A stretch of 64,000 nt of DNA from contig CM055105.1 of assembly GCA_029204225.1 (NCBI GenBank), positions 51,363,680-51,427,679 of the forward strand. Reading direction: 5' to 3'. Under the pieces are notes generated by a model that worked only from the letters and a program-made list of their open reading frames with translations, ran no database searches and had not been told where the DNA came from. This DNA comes from Diphasiastrum complanatum. Taxonomy: Eukaryota > Streptophyta > Lycopodiopsida > Lycopodiales > Lycopodiaceae. The translations under genes were made by a program, and so were the position numbers. Positions 21,838-33,084 of this stretch are shown one piece after another. Every line of letters starts with the position of its first letter. The first letter of the stretch is position 1.

Positions 21838-22911
21838 TTGGAGAGAGAGGGGGGGAATAAATGACGAACACAAACGAGAAACGAATTTGAATGAGAAACA
21901 AACTCGAACAGAAAATGTTCGTGTGCAGCGGAATGAACTATACGACTCTCTCCGTAAGCATGACCACGCCTATCAAAATGACAGAACTTTAGTGATAGAA
22001 ATCATGGTCATTTCAGATTACCTAGCCAAACATTAATAGATGAAGCACCAGAAGAATAATTTGTTGCGAATAGCAAGACAAATTATATGTCGCGAATGGT
22101 TTGCAAAGAGCTAGACTGTGCTCGACTGATAATTAGTCGCGAATGATTCACGAAAGACAAGACTAAATGTTAATCGTCTACTACCAGTAAGAACAACTAG
22201 AAAGGTCAGACAGAATGAAAGATAAACATAGCAATATTAACATAGATCTGAACGCAGAAAAATGAACTGTATCAAATTAAGTATATCATGTATACATGTC
22301 AATAATGCAGTAGAGCACAATACAGTAGCGGACGAAATTGCGTGCCCTACAAAGCTTATTTCAATATGTAAAAAGAAATTAAACCTTAATTCTGACAAAG
22401 TGAGGAATCAATGCTCAGGGCATCCACTTCGTTTATGTCGTCTTCTTCTGCTCTCTTCATCATCTCTTACATGAATGGTGTCCAATATATATATGTTACA
22501 TAATATTACAGGTGTGTAGATGTGAAAGTACAGAGTGGATGTGTTGTCAGTAGGAGATCGTGGGTGGCTACAATCGTTGTCCAATCCGTTAGCACAACTG
22601 CATGGGGTGAGCGCAACTGCATGGGGTGAGCGTGAAAAAGGGTCCGACATCAGCCAGTGCTGAAGTGAACGTTGGTGATGATGCAAAAAGTGCATCACTC
22701 TTACGAATGGCCTTAGGATAAGATTTATAAGGTGTCTTAGCTTTTAGGGCACTTTTGGCATTTGGTAAGATAATGTCCCCTTTTCGCCTGTCACCTTAAA
22801 TTGTGTAGAAACACGGTATTGCAATTCTTTCGCCTTTTCTTCGTCTGTGCGAATTTGCATGTAAATATGCAGACTGCGTGACAACGTTAGTAAATATGCA
22901 GCATGAATGGA
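21838..22911. other. Unassigned block, possibly a solo LTR
   Basis: The block starts sharply at 21838 with 'tgttggagag' inside a copia RT and ends where a copia LTR begins at 22912. It contains a direct repeat 'gcaactgcatggggtgagcg' (22592-22631), a repeated 'agtaaatatgcag' near 22855-22902, and minus-strand TATA-like sequence near 22480-22495. There is no coding signal. An LTR is likely because of the TG start and TATA, but no partner copy or primer site is present. Confidence 0.4.
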
Positions 22912-23175
22912 TGTCAACAATCAGAAATGCAACATCAAGCATTCACCATAAACAATCACCAAGTAGGGAGATGAAAGAAGAACACGGAATATCACTCTAT
23001 CACACCACTGCATACTGAATGTAAAATGTACATATAAATCCTAAACCCTGATAGAGAGGGAGAACCTAGGAGTAGACTACTAGACTAGCCAATGACTAGC
23101 TACAGCTAGTAATAAAGTACATCGTAAACAATAATTAAGAAGTGTAACAATGAAGTTTATCATTGATTTCTAACA
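22912..23175 (-). repeat. 3' LTR, 264 bp, of a minus-strand copia element
   Basis: On the minus strand it runs TGTTAGAAATC ... TTGTTGACA, with the polypurine tract TTGAGGGAAAG immediately upstream (plus 23176-23187). The pol stop codon TAG lies within the first six bases of this LTR. The LTR is short for a plant copia element. Confidence 0.88.
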
Positions 23176-24675
23176 CTTTCCCTCAATGATAAAATTACAT
23201 TCTTCTATTCCTAGTAGAGTACGAAACTTTTCAAATTTACATCTACCTAATGACTTAGTAAAAATATCTGCCACTTGATCTTCAGATTTACAAAAAACAA
23301 GATCAATGGCTCCATAAAATTTTTTCTCTCGAACAAAATGATAATGTATTTCGATGTACTTGGTTCGAGCATGTAAAACTGGATTTTTGGCAAGGTGAAT
23401 GCAGCTTTGATTGTCGCAAGATATAGTAGTTGCATCCACCTGTGGTTGACCTAAATCCACAAGTAATCTTCGTAACCATACCGCTTCTTGTGCAGCATTG
23501 CTGAGTGCTCGATATTCAGCTTCCGTTGAGAATAAGGCTATTGTAGGTTGCTTTTTGCTGCTCCATGAAACTGCAACTGTACCATAACTGAATGTATGGC
23601 CATTGGTAGACCTTCTGTCATCAATATTACCTGCCCAATCAGCATCTGTATATCCTATCAATATTGGCACTTCAGGCTGATCATACTTCAAACCAATATT
23701 CAATGTCCCTCGAATGTATCTGAGAATACATTCAGTAGACTTCCAGTGTGTTTGACTAGGATCTTGCATAAATTGACTAACAACACCAACAACATAAGAA
23801 ATATCAGGCCATGTGTGTGTCAAATAAATCAAACTACCCACCAACTGTCTATACAAATAAGCATCCACTTTCTCAGATTCATCATATGCAGTTTGCTTCG
23901 TGTTGACATCCATAGGTGTACTCAAAGGCTTACAATCCTACATATTGAACTTATAAAGTAAATCTCGTGCATATTTGCTTTGTGTAAGAAAGACCACATT
24001 TTCCTTTTGCCATACTTCAATGCCAAGACAATAGTGCATCAATCCTAGATCATTGGAAAGATCTGATTTGATTTCATCAATTAAGCTCTCATTACTTTCT
24101 GTAATAATCAAATCATCCACGTACAGCACAATGAACACTATATCTGAATCTTGCCTTAGAATGTAAAGATTAGGATCAACATCACTCTTTACCATTCCCC
24201 TTCGCTTAAAGTGTTCATCAATGCAAGAGTGCCACATCCGTGGTGCTTGCTTCAATCTATAAATAGCTTTGTTGAGCTTACAAGCAACGTGCCCTCTCCC
24301 TGGTTCAATAAATCCTTGAGGTTGTACAAGGTACACCTCTTCATCTAGCACTCCATTAAGAAAAGCAGATTTAACATCCATTTGTTGGATCTTCCAACCA
24401 TAGAAAGCAGAAATAGCAATGACAGAATGTATAGTTACTATCTTAGCTACGGGTGCGAAGGTTTCCTCAAAATTAATACCTTCCTTCTGCTCAAATCCTC
24501 GTGCAACCAACCGTGCTTTGTATTTGTTGAGTTGCCCATCAGATCCATATTTGATCTTGTATATCCATTTGCAAGTGATAGGCGTCTTACCATTAGGTAG
24601 CTCAACCAAGTTCCAAGTCCATTTGGATGGAGATCCCATCATACATTTATACATTTCAAGCTTGGATCTGAACAT
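23170..24675 (-). pseudogene. Copia RT-RNase H, one stop codon from open
   Basis: Minus-strand reading: WNLVELPNGKTPITCKWIYKIK, then LVARGFEQKEGINFEETFAPVAK, QMDVKSAFLNGVLDEEVYLVQP, and the catalytic box VLYVDDLIIT. After a TAG near 23936, the RNase H portion has YTDADWAGNIDDRRSTNGH, SWSSKKQPTIALFSTEAEYRAL, NPVLHARTKYIEIHYHFVREK and VADIFTKSLGRCKFEKFRTLLGI. The stop codon is inside the LTR. Only one nonsense change separates the two halves, so this is one of the younger copies here. The N-terminal side is cut near 24660, and gag, protease and integrase are absent. Confidence 0.93.
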
Positions 24676-24990
24676 TTTAGGGAATCTCTGTACTTATCAT
24701 CACCTAACCCTAACGTCTAGCCTAATAGGTAATTGGATCCACCCTAATATGGGGTCAAGATCTCAAGATCCAAAAACAATGTGAAACATGCTATTTGTAG
24801 CTCCTAGAATTTCTTTAGCTTATCTAAGCACACTTTGGCCTCATTTCAAAGATGCTATCACAATGTAATATGCGGAATGAAGTCTCTGGAAAGCATCCTA
24901 TGTGATTTGGCACGTGTGGCATCTATTTACATCGCCTTCTTGCCAATTACAATGCATGTGACCAAAAATGGTCAAGCTAGAATTGTGAAA
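24676..24990. other. Unassigned spacer
   Basis: No coding signal or repeat partner was found in this window. It sits between the broken N-terminus of the copia RT and the next 870-bp monomer fragment, and contains a CACGTG hexamer near 24920. Confidence 0.35.
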
Positions 24991-25876
24991 TTTCAACAAT
25001 ATTACATGCTCTACAAAGGAATAGAAGTGATAATGTAAGTCATGGAATCGAGTAGACTATCCTAGCACCAAGTTCAATTGTAGAATATACCATGACATGG
25101 ATAGGTCAAACTTGTTTGAGAAATATATCTAGTATTCAAAAGATAATAATCAATAGAGATTTAATAAAATATATGTAGATCCAATAGTTAGTAGAGAACG
25201 TTTACTCACTAACATTAAGATTTTATTGTGGATCTTTTTCTATCCTCGAACATCGGTCACAAAGAAAACTCTAGTTATAAATCTTCCATAACAATTTAGG
25301 TTACAATGCGTCACTAAATGATGTGCATTGCAAAGAATTTCAAAATTGTTAAAAGCTTTTTTTGTTAGAAACTATTCTTCCTCACATATATGATATCTAA
25401 AAAAAACGTATAAGCTCAAAATATAAAAACCAATTGCATCTTTTAGATTTTCTATCCACATCATATACCCTAATTGTGTTATGCCTTACTACATGCTGTA
25501 CATAGGTATATAGAAGTATTATTGTTGTAGTCACTACAACTTCCTTGTATGTGATGAATACACAAAATAATGTCTTAAACTTGCTACCCAACAAAAAATG
25601 TCATACTACAATGTAGGACAAAGTAAGCCAAAATTACATTCAATTCAAACGAGTTGCCAGAATGTTTCTCTAACAAACAAGCTTACTTGCTCATGTACTT
25701 AGCTATAGAATTTTCAAACTTGGTACTTGAGGTAGCCTCTTGATTCTTTGTCTTTCAATTCACAAAGCAACGGACACATCATTTGTGCTTATGTATATGT
25801 ATGTTATAAAAAAGGTTATTTTTTTATTTATCACAGTGTGTTAACTTGATGATGATGTAATAAGGCATGGAATCGA
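24991..25876 (+). repeat. ~870-bp monomers with internal deletion
   Basis: A short piece ('attacatgctctacaaaggaa', as near 9465) joins at about 25028 directly to a mid-monomer position ('gataatgtaagtcatggaatc'), so several hundred bases are missing. The rest is B-type, with the C anchor at 25722. The monomer is cut at 25876 by an L-type LTR fragment. Confidence 0.82.
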
Positions 25877-26033
25877 TGTCATGATTATTGAAATATTTTC
25901 TTCCTATCTCGAGTTTGGGGTCATGCCCATGATAATTTCCACTAGATTTCATGTTGTACATATAAGGAGTGTGAATTGGGCACATATCCTTCTAGTGTAG
26001 CTTGGATTTGAGTTAGATAGGTTCAATTATGTC
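25877..26033 (+). repeat. L-type LTR fragment (5' 157 bp)
   Basis: It begins 'tgtcatgattattg' and matches the reverse complement of the LTR at 27545-27803 and of 31360-31517. It stops near 26033, where copia RT sequence follows directly, so the rest of the LTR and all of gag to integrase are missing. Confidence 0.75.
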
Positions 26034-26040
26034 TTTTAAT

Positions 26041-27544
26041 ATCAGATCAAAAGCCTAAGGATGTTCAAGAAGCACTTCGATTCAAAGATTGGGTTGAAGC
26101 AATGACCCAAGAGTTTGAAGCCTTGATGTCAAACAACGCATGGGAGCTTGTGGAGCCACCAAACAACATGCATGTGATTGGATGTAAGCGGGTATTTAGA
26201 ATCAAGTATAATCATGATGGATCTATCAATAAGTATAAACCAAGACTTTGTGCCAAAGACTACTCACGGATCAAAGGTCTTAACTATGAAGACACCTTTG
26301 CACCAGTTGCAAAGATGGTAATAATTCGAATACTCATCTCTCTTGCATGTTTTCACAAATGGAGTATGTTCCAGCTTGATGTTTCTAATGCATTTCTCAA
26401 TGGTTACCTTGAGGAGGAGATTTACATGGAGCAACCTCCAGGTTTTGTGAAGGAAGGTGATGAATCAAAAGTTTGTCTTTTGTTCAAAAGTCTATATGGA
26501 TTGAGACAGGCACCAAGGTCTTGGTATGCAAGGCTCAACTCCTATCTCATATCACTCGAATTTTGTCTAAGTGAATGTGACCCTTCTCTGTATATAAGTT
26601 TGTAGATAACTTTGTAGTTATACTTCTCATCTATGCAGATGATATCATTCTTTGTGGAAACAATGAGAAGTTAGTTGAAGAAACTAAGCATGCACTTGGT
26701 ACTGAATTTAAGATGCAGGACTTAGGAGTCCTTCACTATATTCTAGGCCTTGAAATAGATTTTTGGAAAGGTCATACATTAATAAGCCAAAGTAGATATG
26801 CACTTTCCATGCTCAGAAAATTCCATATGAAAAACTGTAAAGGCATAAATACACCTATGGAGCACACTGTAAAAGTTCCTATAAAAGATGAAAAATCCTT
26901 TGAGGACATCACTCTTTATAGGAGTCTTATTGGCTCACTTATTTAGTTAACAGTGACTAGGCCTGATCTAAGCTTTTGTGTTCATAAGCTAAGTCAACAC
27001 ATGCAGGAACCAAAGTTATATCATTGGAAGTTGGCTAAAAGAGTCTTGAGGTATATATCTTCTACCTTGGATTATGGATTATTCTACGAAGGAGAAGATC
27101 TGACTTTGATTGCTTTTTCATATTCAAATTTTGCAGGAGACAAGTTGGATAGGAAATCCACAAGTGCTTACACTATATTTCTTGGAGGGAACTTGGTTTC
27201 TTGGCTATCAAAAAAGCAGGCAACTATTTCCATATCATCCTGTGAAGCTGAATACAAATCTCTTACAACCACAACAAAGGAGATTTTATGGACCAAAGAC
27301 TACTTTTGGAGCTAAAGTGTTATGCAGATGAAGATCTTCCAATGATCAAGAATGATAACATTTCTGCTCAGGCTCTTGCAAATAATCGAGTCTTTCATGC
27401 AAGGAGCAAGCATATTGAAGTGGCTCATCATTTTGTAAGAGAAAAAGTCACTAGGAGAGAGATCTCATTGGAACATGTTGCATCTTCAGATTGTGTTGCA
27501 GATCTTCTCACCAAACCTATAGTCAAGAATGTCTTTATGATTAG
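26041..27544 (+). pseudogene. Copia RT-RNase H (plus-strand arm of an inverted pair)
   Basis: The frame opens with DWVEAMTQEFEALMSNNAWELV, then YEDTFAPVAKMVIIRILISLA, QLDVSNAFLNGYLEEEIYMEQPP and YGLRQAPRSWYARL. A frameshift near 26600 is followed by LIYADDIILCGNNEKLVEE, where the usual YVDD is YADD. Further breaks are a TAG near 26944 and a frameshift near 27310. RNase H has FSYSNFAGDKLDRKST, with one Asp replaced (usual form S-D-S-D-W/F-A-G). It ends with CVADLLTKPIVKN at about 27535. The minus-strand copy at 27804-29127 is closely related from YEDTFAP onward. Confidence 0.92.
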
Positions 27545-27803
27545 TGTGTAGATCACAGAAACTACTTTGCATGTTGCATGCACTGATTGCATGTGGCTTG
27601 CATGCATACAGTAATACTTTGCATGCTATCTAAACATCTGCATGTCATCATAATTGAACCTATCTAACTCAAATATGAGCTACACTAGAAGGATATGTGC
27701 TCAATTCACACTCCTTATATGTACAACATGAAATCTAGTGGAAATTATCATGGACATGATCCCAAACTCGAGATAGGAAGATAATATTTTAATAATCTTG
27801 ACA
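27545..27803 (-). repeat. L-type LTR, 3'-truncated, of the minus-strand copia element
   Basis: The minus strand begins TGTCAAGATTATT after the pol end and stops at 'ctacaca' (27545), against the RNase H end of the opposing copy. The complete form of this LTR at 30787-31517 runs about 470 bp further, so this is the 5' part only. Confidence 0.78.
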
Positions 27804-29194
27804 CTCCTTAAAATTTATGTTCCTATCAATATAGATTTCGAAATTAGGCCAAGATTAGACCTCATCTTCATAAAGTCATTCTTGAGTAGAGGCTTGGTGA
27901 GAAGATCTACAACAAAATCTGAAGATGAAACATGCTCCAATGATATCTCTCTTCCAATGACTTTTTCTCTTATAAAATGATGAGCCACTTCAATATGCGT
28001 GCTCCTTGCATAAAAGACTGGATTATTTGCAAGAGCCCGAGCAGAAATGTTATCATTCTTGATAATTGGTAAATCTTCATCTGCATAACACTTAAGCTCC
28101 AAAAGTAGCCTTTTGATCCATAAAATCTCTTTTGTTCTAGTTGTAAGAGATTTGTATTCAGTTTCACAAGATGATAAGAAAATAGTTGCCTACTTCTTTG
28201 ACAGCCAAGAAACCAAATTTTCTCCAAGAAATATAGTGTAAGCACTTGTGGAATTCCTATCCAACCTGTCTCCTGCAAAATTTGAATCTGAAAAAGCAAT
28301 CAAAGTCAGATCATCTCCTTCATAGTATAGTCCATAATCCAAGGTAGAAGATATATACCTCAAGACTCTTTTAGCCAACTTCCAATGATATAACTTTGGA
28401 TCCTACATGTGTTGACTTAGCTTATGAACACAAAAGCTTAGATCAGGACTAGTCACTGTTAACCAAATAAGTGAGCCAATAAGACTCCTATAAAGAGTGA
28501 TGTCCTCAAAGGATTTTTCATCATCTTTAATAGGAACTTTTACAGTGTGCTCCATAGGTGTATCTATGCCTTTAGAGTTCTCCATATGAAATTTCCTGAG
28601 CATGAAAAGTGCATATCTACTTCGGCTTATAAATACATGACCTTTCCAAAAATCTATTTCAAGACCTAGAATATAGTGAAGAACTCCTAAGTCCTGCATT
28701 TTAAACTCAGCACCAAGTGCATGCTTAGTTTCTTCAACTAACTTCTCATTGTTTCCACAAAGAATGATATCATCTACATAGATGAAAAGAATAATTACAA
28801 AGTTATCTACAAACTTATAATACAGAGAAGGGTCATATTCACTTAGACAAAATCCGAGTGATATGAGATAAGAATTGAGCCTTGCATACCAAGACCTTGG
28901 TGCATGTTTCAGTCCATACAGACTTTTGAATAAAAGACAAACTTTTGATTCATCACCTTCCTTCACAAAACCTAGAGGTTGCTCCATACAAATCTCCTCC
29001 TCAAGGTAACCATTGAGAAATGCATTAGAAACAACCAACTGGAACATACTCCATTTGTGAAAACATGCAAGAGAGATGAGTATTCGAATTGTTACCATCT
29101 TTGCAATTGGTGCAAAGGTATCTTCATAGCCAAAAATCCTAAGATGATACCTTAGGCTTTTTCTTATACAACATCTCAAATGGTGTCTTTCCTC
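27804..29194 (-). pseudogene. Copia RT-RNase H (minus-strand arm of the inverted pair)
   Basis: From 29127 on the minus strand: GYEDTFAPIAKMVTIRILISLA, QLVVSNAFLNGYLEEEICMEQP, YGLKHAPRSWYARL and the catalytic IYVDDIILCGNNEKLVEE, intact here. A TAG near 28403 stands at the position of CAG in the other arm. RNase H follows: FSDSNFAGDRLDRNST, VSWLSKK, a frameshift near 28190, and NPVFYARSTHIEVAHHFIREK with VVDLLTKPLLKNDFM. The terminal codons lie near 27815. The upstream junction (29127-29194) joins a different frame at the integrase end, suggesting loss of the segment between integrase and RT. Confidence 0.92.
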
Positions 29195-30094
29195 CTATTG
29201 CAAGATTTGAAGCCTATTACAAAGATAGTTTGCACATGCAACTGCCTCTCTCCAAATTTCTTTAGGCAGAGAAGCTTTTAGCCTAATGGCTTTTGCACAT
29301 TCACACAAAGTTCTATTTTTTCTCTCAACAAATCCATTTTGCTGAGGAGTATATGAACAAGAAAACTCTCTTTGAATACCCTCTCTCTCACAAAAGTCTT
29401 TAAACTTATTGAAAGTGTATTCCCCTCCACTATCACTTCTTAAAGCTTTTATCTTGAAAGGAAACTGCTTCTCTACATAAGCTTTAAAAGTAAGAAAAAC
29501 ATCATAAACCATGGCTTTTGAAGACAATATATAGATCCAAGAATGTCTTGTATAATCATCTACAAAAGAGACAAAGCAGTTGGCTCCTCCTTTGCTCTTA
29601 GTTGATGAGAAATGAAAATCTGAGTGTACAAGTTCAAATGGTTGCTTTGTCTTGATACTTGATCTAGGGAAAGGCCTTATGTGTGACTTTGCCAGCACAC
29701 AAGCTTCACAAGGTAGAAGCTCCTTTGACAGTGTCTTTGGTAGACCAACAATTTTTCCTTCTTTGACCATAGATTGCATGGCTTTGAAATTGGGATGACC
29801 CAATCTCTTATGCCACAGATCCTCCTGTAGAACCTTGGTCTCATAAGCAATATCTGAAATGTTAGCACTCTCCCTAGAATCTAGTTTGTACAGCTTACCA
29901 ATTCTAGATCCTCTAGCAATAACTTCATTTTCTCTTGAGATTATACACTTGTCAACTTGAAACTTGACATCCAATCCACTATCAAACAACTGTCCTACAC
30001 TAATGAGATTCTTGGTCAATTTAGGTACATACAGTACATCATGTAAACTTTTTGCACCTAGATATGACATGAGATCTTGGATTTGTTTGATCAA
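29195..30094 (-). pseudogene. Copia pre-integrase and integrase core, open frame
   Basis: The 299-codon frame has VLYVPKLTKNLISVGQLF (protease end), LWHKRLGHPNFKAMQ, CEACVLAKSHIRPF, and the integrase core with LVHSDFHFSS, LRSDSGGEY and YTPQQNGFVERKNRTLCECAKAI. All three catalytic acidic residues (D, D, E) are present. The frame ends near 29195 at NYLCNRL and loses the C-terminal domain. Its upstream end joins another element near 30065, so the first part of the frame (MIKQIQDLM) is not copia. It belongs with the RT-RNase H at 27804-29194. Confidence 0.9.
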
Positions 30095-30704
30095 ATGAGT
30101 GCTCTCAGATTTTGGAAGAGCAAGAATGATTCAATCACTCATTGTTATGAAAAATGTGTTTTTTCTTTTGGAGAGGAAAATTAAGCCTCTTATGAGAATA
30201 AGTGAAACATCCTTGAAGGAAACTTATATCCATAAGCAAGTATGTAGCCTCATGAAGTTCAAGATCACTTGTAATTACAAGATTAGGAAAATCATGCTTA
30301 CTTTTGATGGTTTGTGGACTAGTCATTTTAGCACGATAAATCTTGGTAATAGTAGCAAGTAGATGTTTTGTGATCTTGATCAATGTGATTTTCAAAAGTC
30401 ATGGATACATCAGATTTCCTTCAAAGAGAAGCATCAAGATCAAGGAGGAGCAAGTTTCAAGTTCATGCATCTTCACTCAGCATGGAAGAAATCAAGTGCA
30501 AAGGTGTAAGGAAGAATCAAGACTCTTCAATTCATCTTGGAGGAGATCAAGATCAAAGAAGCTCTATCTTGTATGTGGTGATAGATCATGTCATCATCTT
30601 TAGGGGCTCATTAGTCATCTTCTAAACCTAAATATGATTCATTTATGATGTTAAGATCAGGTCTTAGAGTTGTATGGATATATTATTGTTTCCAAGGCTA
30701 GATT
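30072..30704 (+). pseudogene. Third copy of the unknown-domain ORF, single-domain form
   Basis: The frame (from 30099) contains KPLMRISETSLKETYIHKQVCSL, then IRKIMLTFDGLWTS and INLGNSSK, matching domain 1 of the ORF at 16367. After a stop at 30360 the frame continues with WIHQISFKEKHQDQGGASFKF, then after another stop near 30510 ends IKEALSCMW, matching IKEALSWIW. So the C-terminal end follows domain 1 directly, without the linker and second domain. The stops make it inactive. A polypurine tract and an LTR start follow immediately, as in the main copy. Confidence 0.82.
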
Positions 30705-30786
30705 TGAGGAGGAGTGTGAAAAATAGCCTATTTTGGCAAATCTAGTCATGTAGAACTTTGTAAATATTGTGTATAATTGGGTTCCA
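30705..30786 (+). repeat. Polypurine tract and LTR start (F-type), truncated
   Basis: The tract 'tgaggaggag' (30705-30714) is followed by TGTGAAAAATAGCC at 30715. The next 70 bp match the start of the F-type LTR at 58851 (reverse) and 60014-60078. It is cut at 30786 by an L-type LTR. Confidence 0.8.
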
Positions 30787-31517
30787 TGTGAAGTTTTTAG
30801 CACGTGTGAACTTCACCACACACCCTACAAGATCTTACTGAGGTGTTTTGATTGCACACGATTGATCAAAGAACGGTATGCTTGAAAAATCTAAGACAAG
30901 AGCACAATGGCATATATCTAATGAAAAAATCTAACTCTTCACTATGAGAAATGAATGTCAGAAATAATTCTAAGTGTTCAATATGAAAAAAAGAGGTTGC
31001 TCTCGGGTAGAGAGATAAAATCATACATAGGAAATTTGGGTAGAGAGAGAGTGAGTCCAAGACACCAAAATCTCAATATTCACAATAATGGCAAAACATG
31101 CCCAGCTTTCCCTACATGAGAGAGACTCGAATTCCTACAATGGAGTTGCATGGAAAGTTCACTTAACTGAACTAATTCACCTACCAGAGATCCACATGTA
31201 TAACTGCATGCATGTGTGTTGCATGTACTGCATGTCAACTCATTAAATTGCCTAGACATGTGTAGATCACAGAAACTACTTTGCATGTTGCATGCATTGA
31301 TTGCATGTGGCTTGCATGCATACAGTATGACTTTGCATGTTATCTAAACTACTGCATGTCATCAAAATTGAACCTATCTAGCTCAAATCTGAGCTACACT
31401 AGAAGGATATGTCCTCAATTCACACTCCTTTTATGTACAACATAAATTTTAGTGGAAATCACCATGGACATGGCCCCAAACTCGAGATAGGAAGATAATA
31501 TTCTAATAATCTTCACA
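30787..31517 (-). repeat. Complete L-type LTR, 731 bp, 3' LTR of a truncated minus-strand element
   Basis: Minus strand TGTGAAGATTATT ... AAAAACTTCACA, with matching inverted ends TGTGAAG/CTTCACA. A polypurine tract (CTCCTCCTT on plus, 31518-31526) sits just upstream, followed by about 50 bp of internal sequence also present at 27804-27850. The left 457 bp are repeated inverted at 31576-32032. Confidence 0.82.
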
Positions 31518-31575
31518 CTCCTCCTTAAAATTTATGTTCCTATCAACATAGACTTCAAAATTAGGCCAAGGTTTT
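31518..31575 (-). mobile_element. Last 58 bp of a copia internal region
   Basis: Polypurine tract plus the short segment 'ttatgttcctatcaacatag' shared with 27806-27835. The element is lost beyond 31575, where an L-type LTR in the other orientation begins. Confidence 0.65.
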
Positions 31576-32032
31576 ATGAGTTGACATGCAGTACATGCAC
31601 CACACATGCATGCAGTTACACATGTGGATCTCTAGTAGGTGAATTAGTTCAGTTAAGTGAACTTTCCATGCAACTCCACTGTAGGAATTCGAGTCTCTCT
31701 CATGTAGGGAAAGCTGGGCATGTTTTGCCATTATTGTGAATATTGAGATTTTGGTGTTTTGGACTCATTCTCTCTCTACCTGAGTTTCCTATGTATGATT
31801 TTCTCTCTCTACTCGAGAGCAGCCTCTTTTTCTCATATTGAGCACTTAGAATTATTTCCAGCATTCATTTCTCATAGTGAAGAGTTAAATTTTTTTATCA
31901 GATGTATGCCATTGTGCTCTTGTCTTAGATTTTTCAGGCATACTATTCTTTGATCAATCTTGTGCAATCACAACACCTCAGTAAGATCCTGTAGGGTGTG
32001 TGGTGAAGTTCACACGTGCTAAAAACTTCACA
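31576..32032 (+). repeat. 3' part (457 bp) of an L-type LTR, plus orientation
   Basis: It is the inverted counterpart of 30787-31243, equal in length, with few differences on visual alignment. It ends CTTCACA at 32032 and joins an 870-bp monomer in its middle. Confidence 0.85.
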
Positions 32033-33084
32033 ATTGAGTAGACTACCCCAGTACCAAGTTCAATTGCAAATATGGTATGACATGGATAGGTCTTGCTTGT
32101 TTGAGAACTATATCTAGTATTCAAAAGAGAATAATAAATAACAATTTTCTCAAAAATAAGTAGATCCAATAGTTACTAGAAAATTTTTACTCACTAACAT
32201 TAACAATTGTATTCTGGATTGTTTTTCATCCTCAAACATAGTTTACAAAGGCAATTTTACATATAAATCTTGCATGACAATTTAGATTACAATGCCTCTC
32301 TAAATGATGTGCATTGCAAAGGATTTAAATATTGTTAATAAATTTTTTGTTAGAAACTATTGTTGCTCACAAAAATGATATCAAATGAAAAATTAGAACA
32401 TCAGAATATAAAAACATGTTCCATATTTTAGATTGTTTTTCAACATCGTATATCCTAATTAAGTTATGCCTTACTACATGCTCTAAAAAGGAATATAAAT
32501 AGCATCGTTGTAGTTACTAAAACTTTCTTGTATGTGATGAACACCAAAAATACTATATTAAATTGGCTACCCAAGTTAGAAATGTCATACTTACAATGTA
32601 GGAGAATTTAAGCCAAGAAGTAGATTAAATTCACCCGACTTGCTAGAATGTTTGTTTTAAAAAAGAAACTTGCTAATGTACTTGGCTATACAGTTTTCAA
32701 ACTTGGTACTTGAGGTAGCCTCTTAATTCTTTGTCTTGCAATTCACAAAGCAATAAGAGCATCATTCTTGTTTAGATATATCTATAAGAAAGATTGAAAA
32801 AATAGATTCAAATTAGAATTTATTCAATCCTTTGAAAAATGTTACAATTTTTTATTTTTTAATTACAATGTGTTAACTTGATGATAACGTAAGACACGGA
32901 ATCGAGTGCACGCCAAGTTCAATTGCAAAATATAGCATGACATGGGTAGGTTGACCTTGCTTGAAAAATATATCTAGCATCTCAAAGAGAATAATCAACA
33001 ACAATGTTTAATAAAAACAAAAAGTTGATTCAATAGGTAGTAGGAAATTTAAGCTCACAATCATAAATTTGTGTTGTGGATTTT
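32033..33084 (+). repeat. ~870-bp monomers: C tail, then A
   Basis: It enters mid-monomer ('attgagtagactaccccagtacc', C type). The A-type anchor lies at 32705, followed by the A hallmark 'agagcatcattcttgtttag'. The A monomer is interrupted at 33084 by an F-type LTR. Confidence 0.88.
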
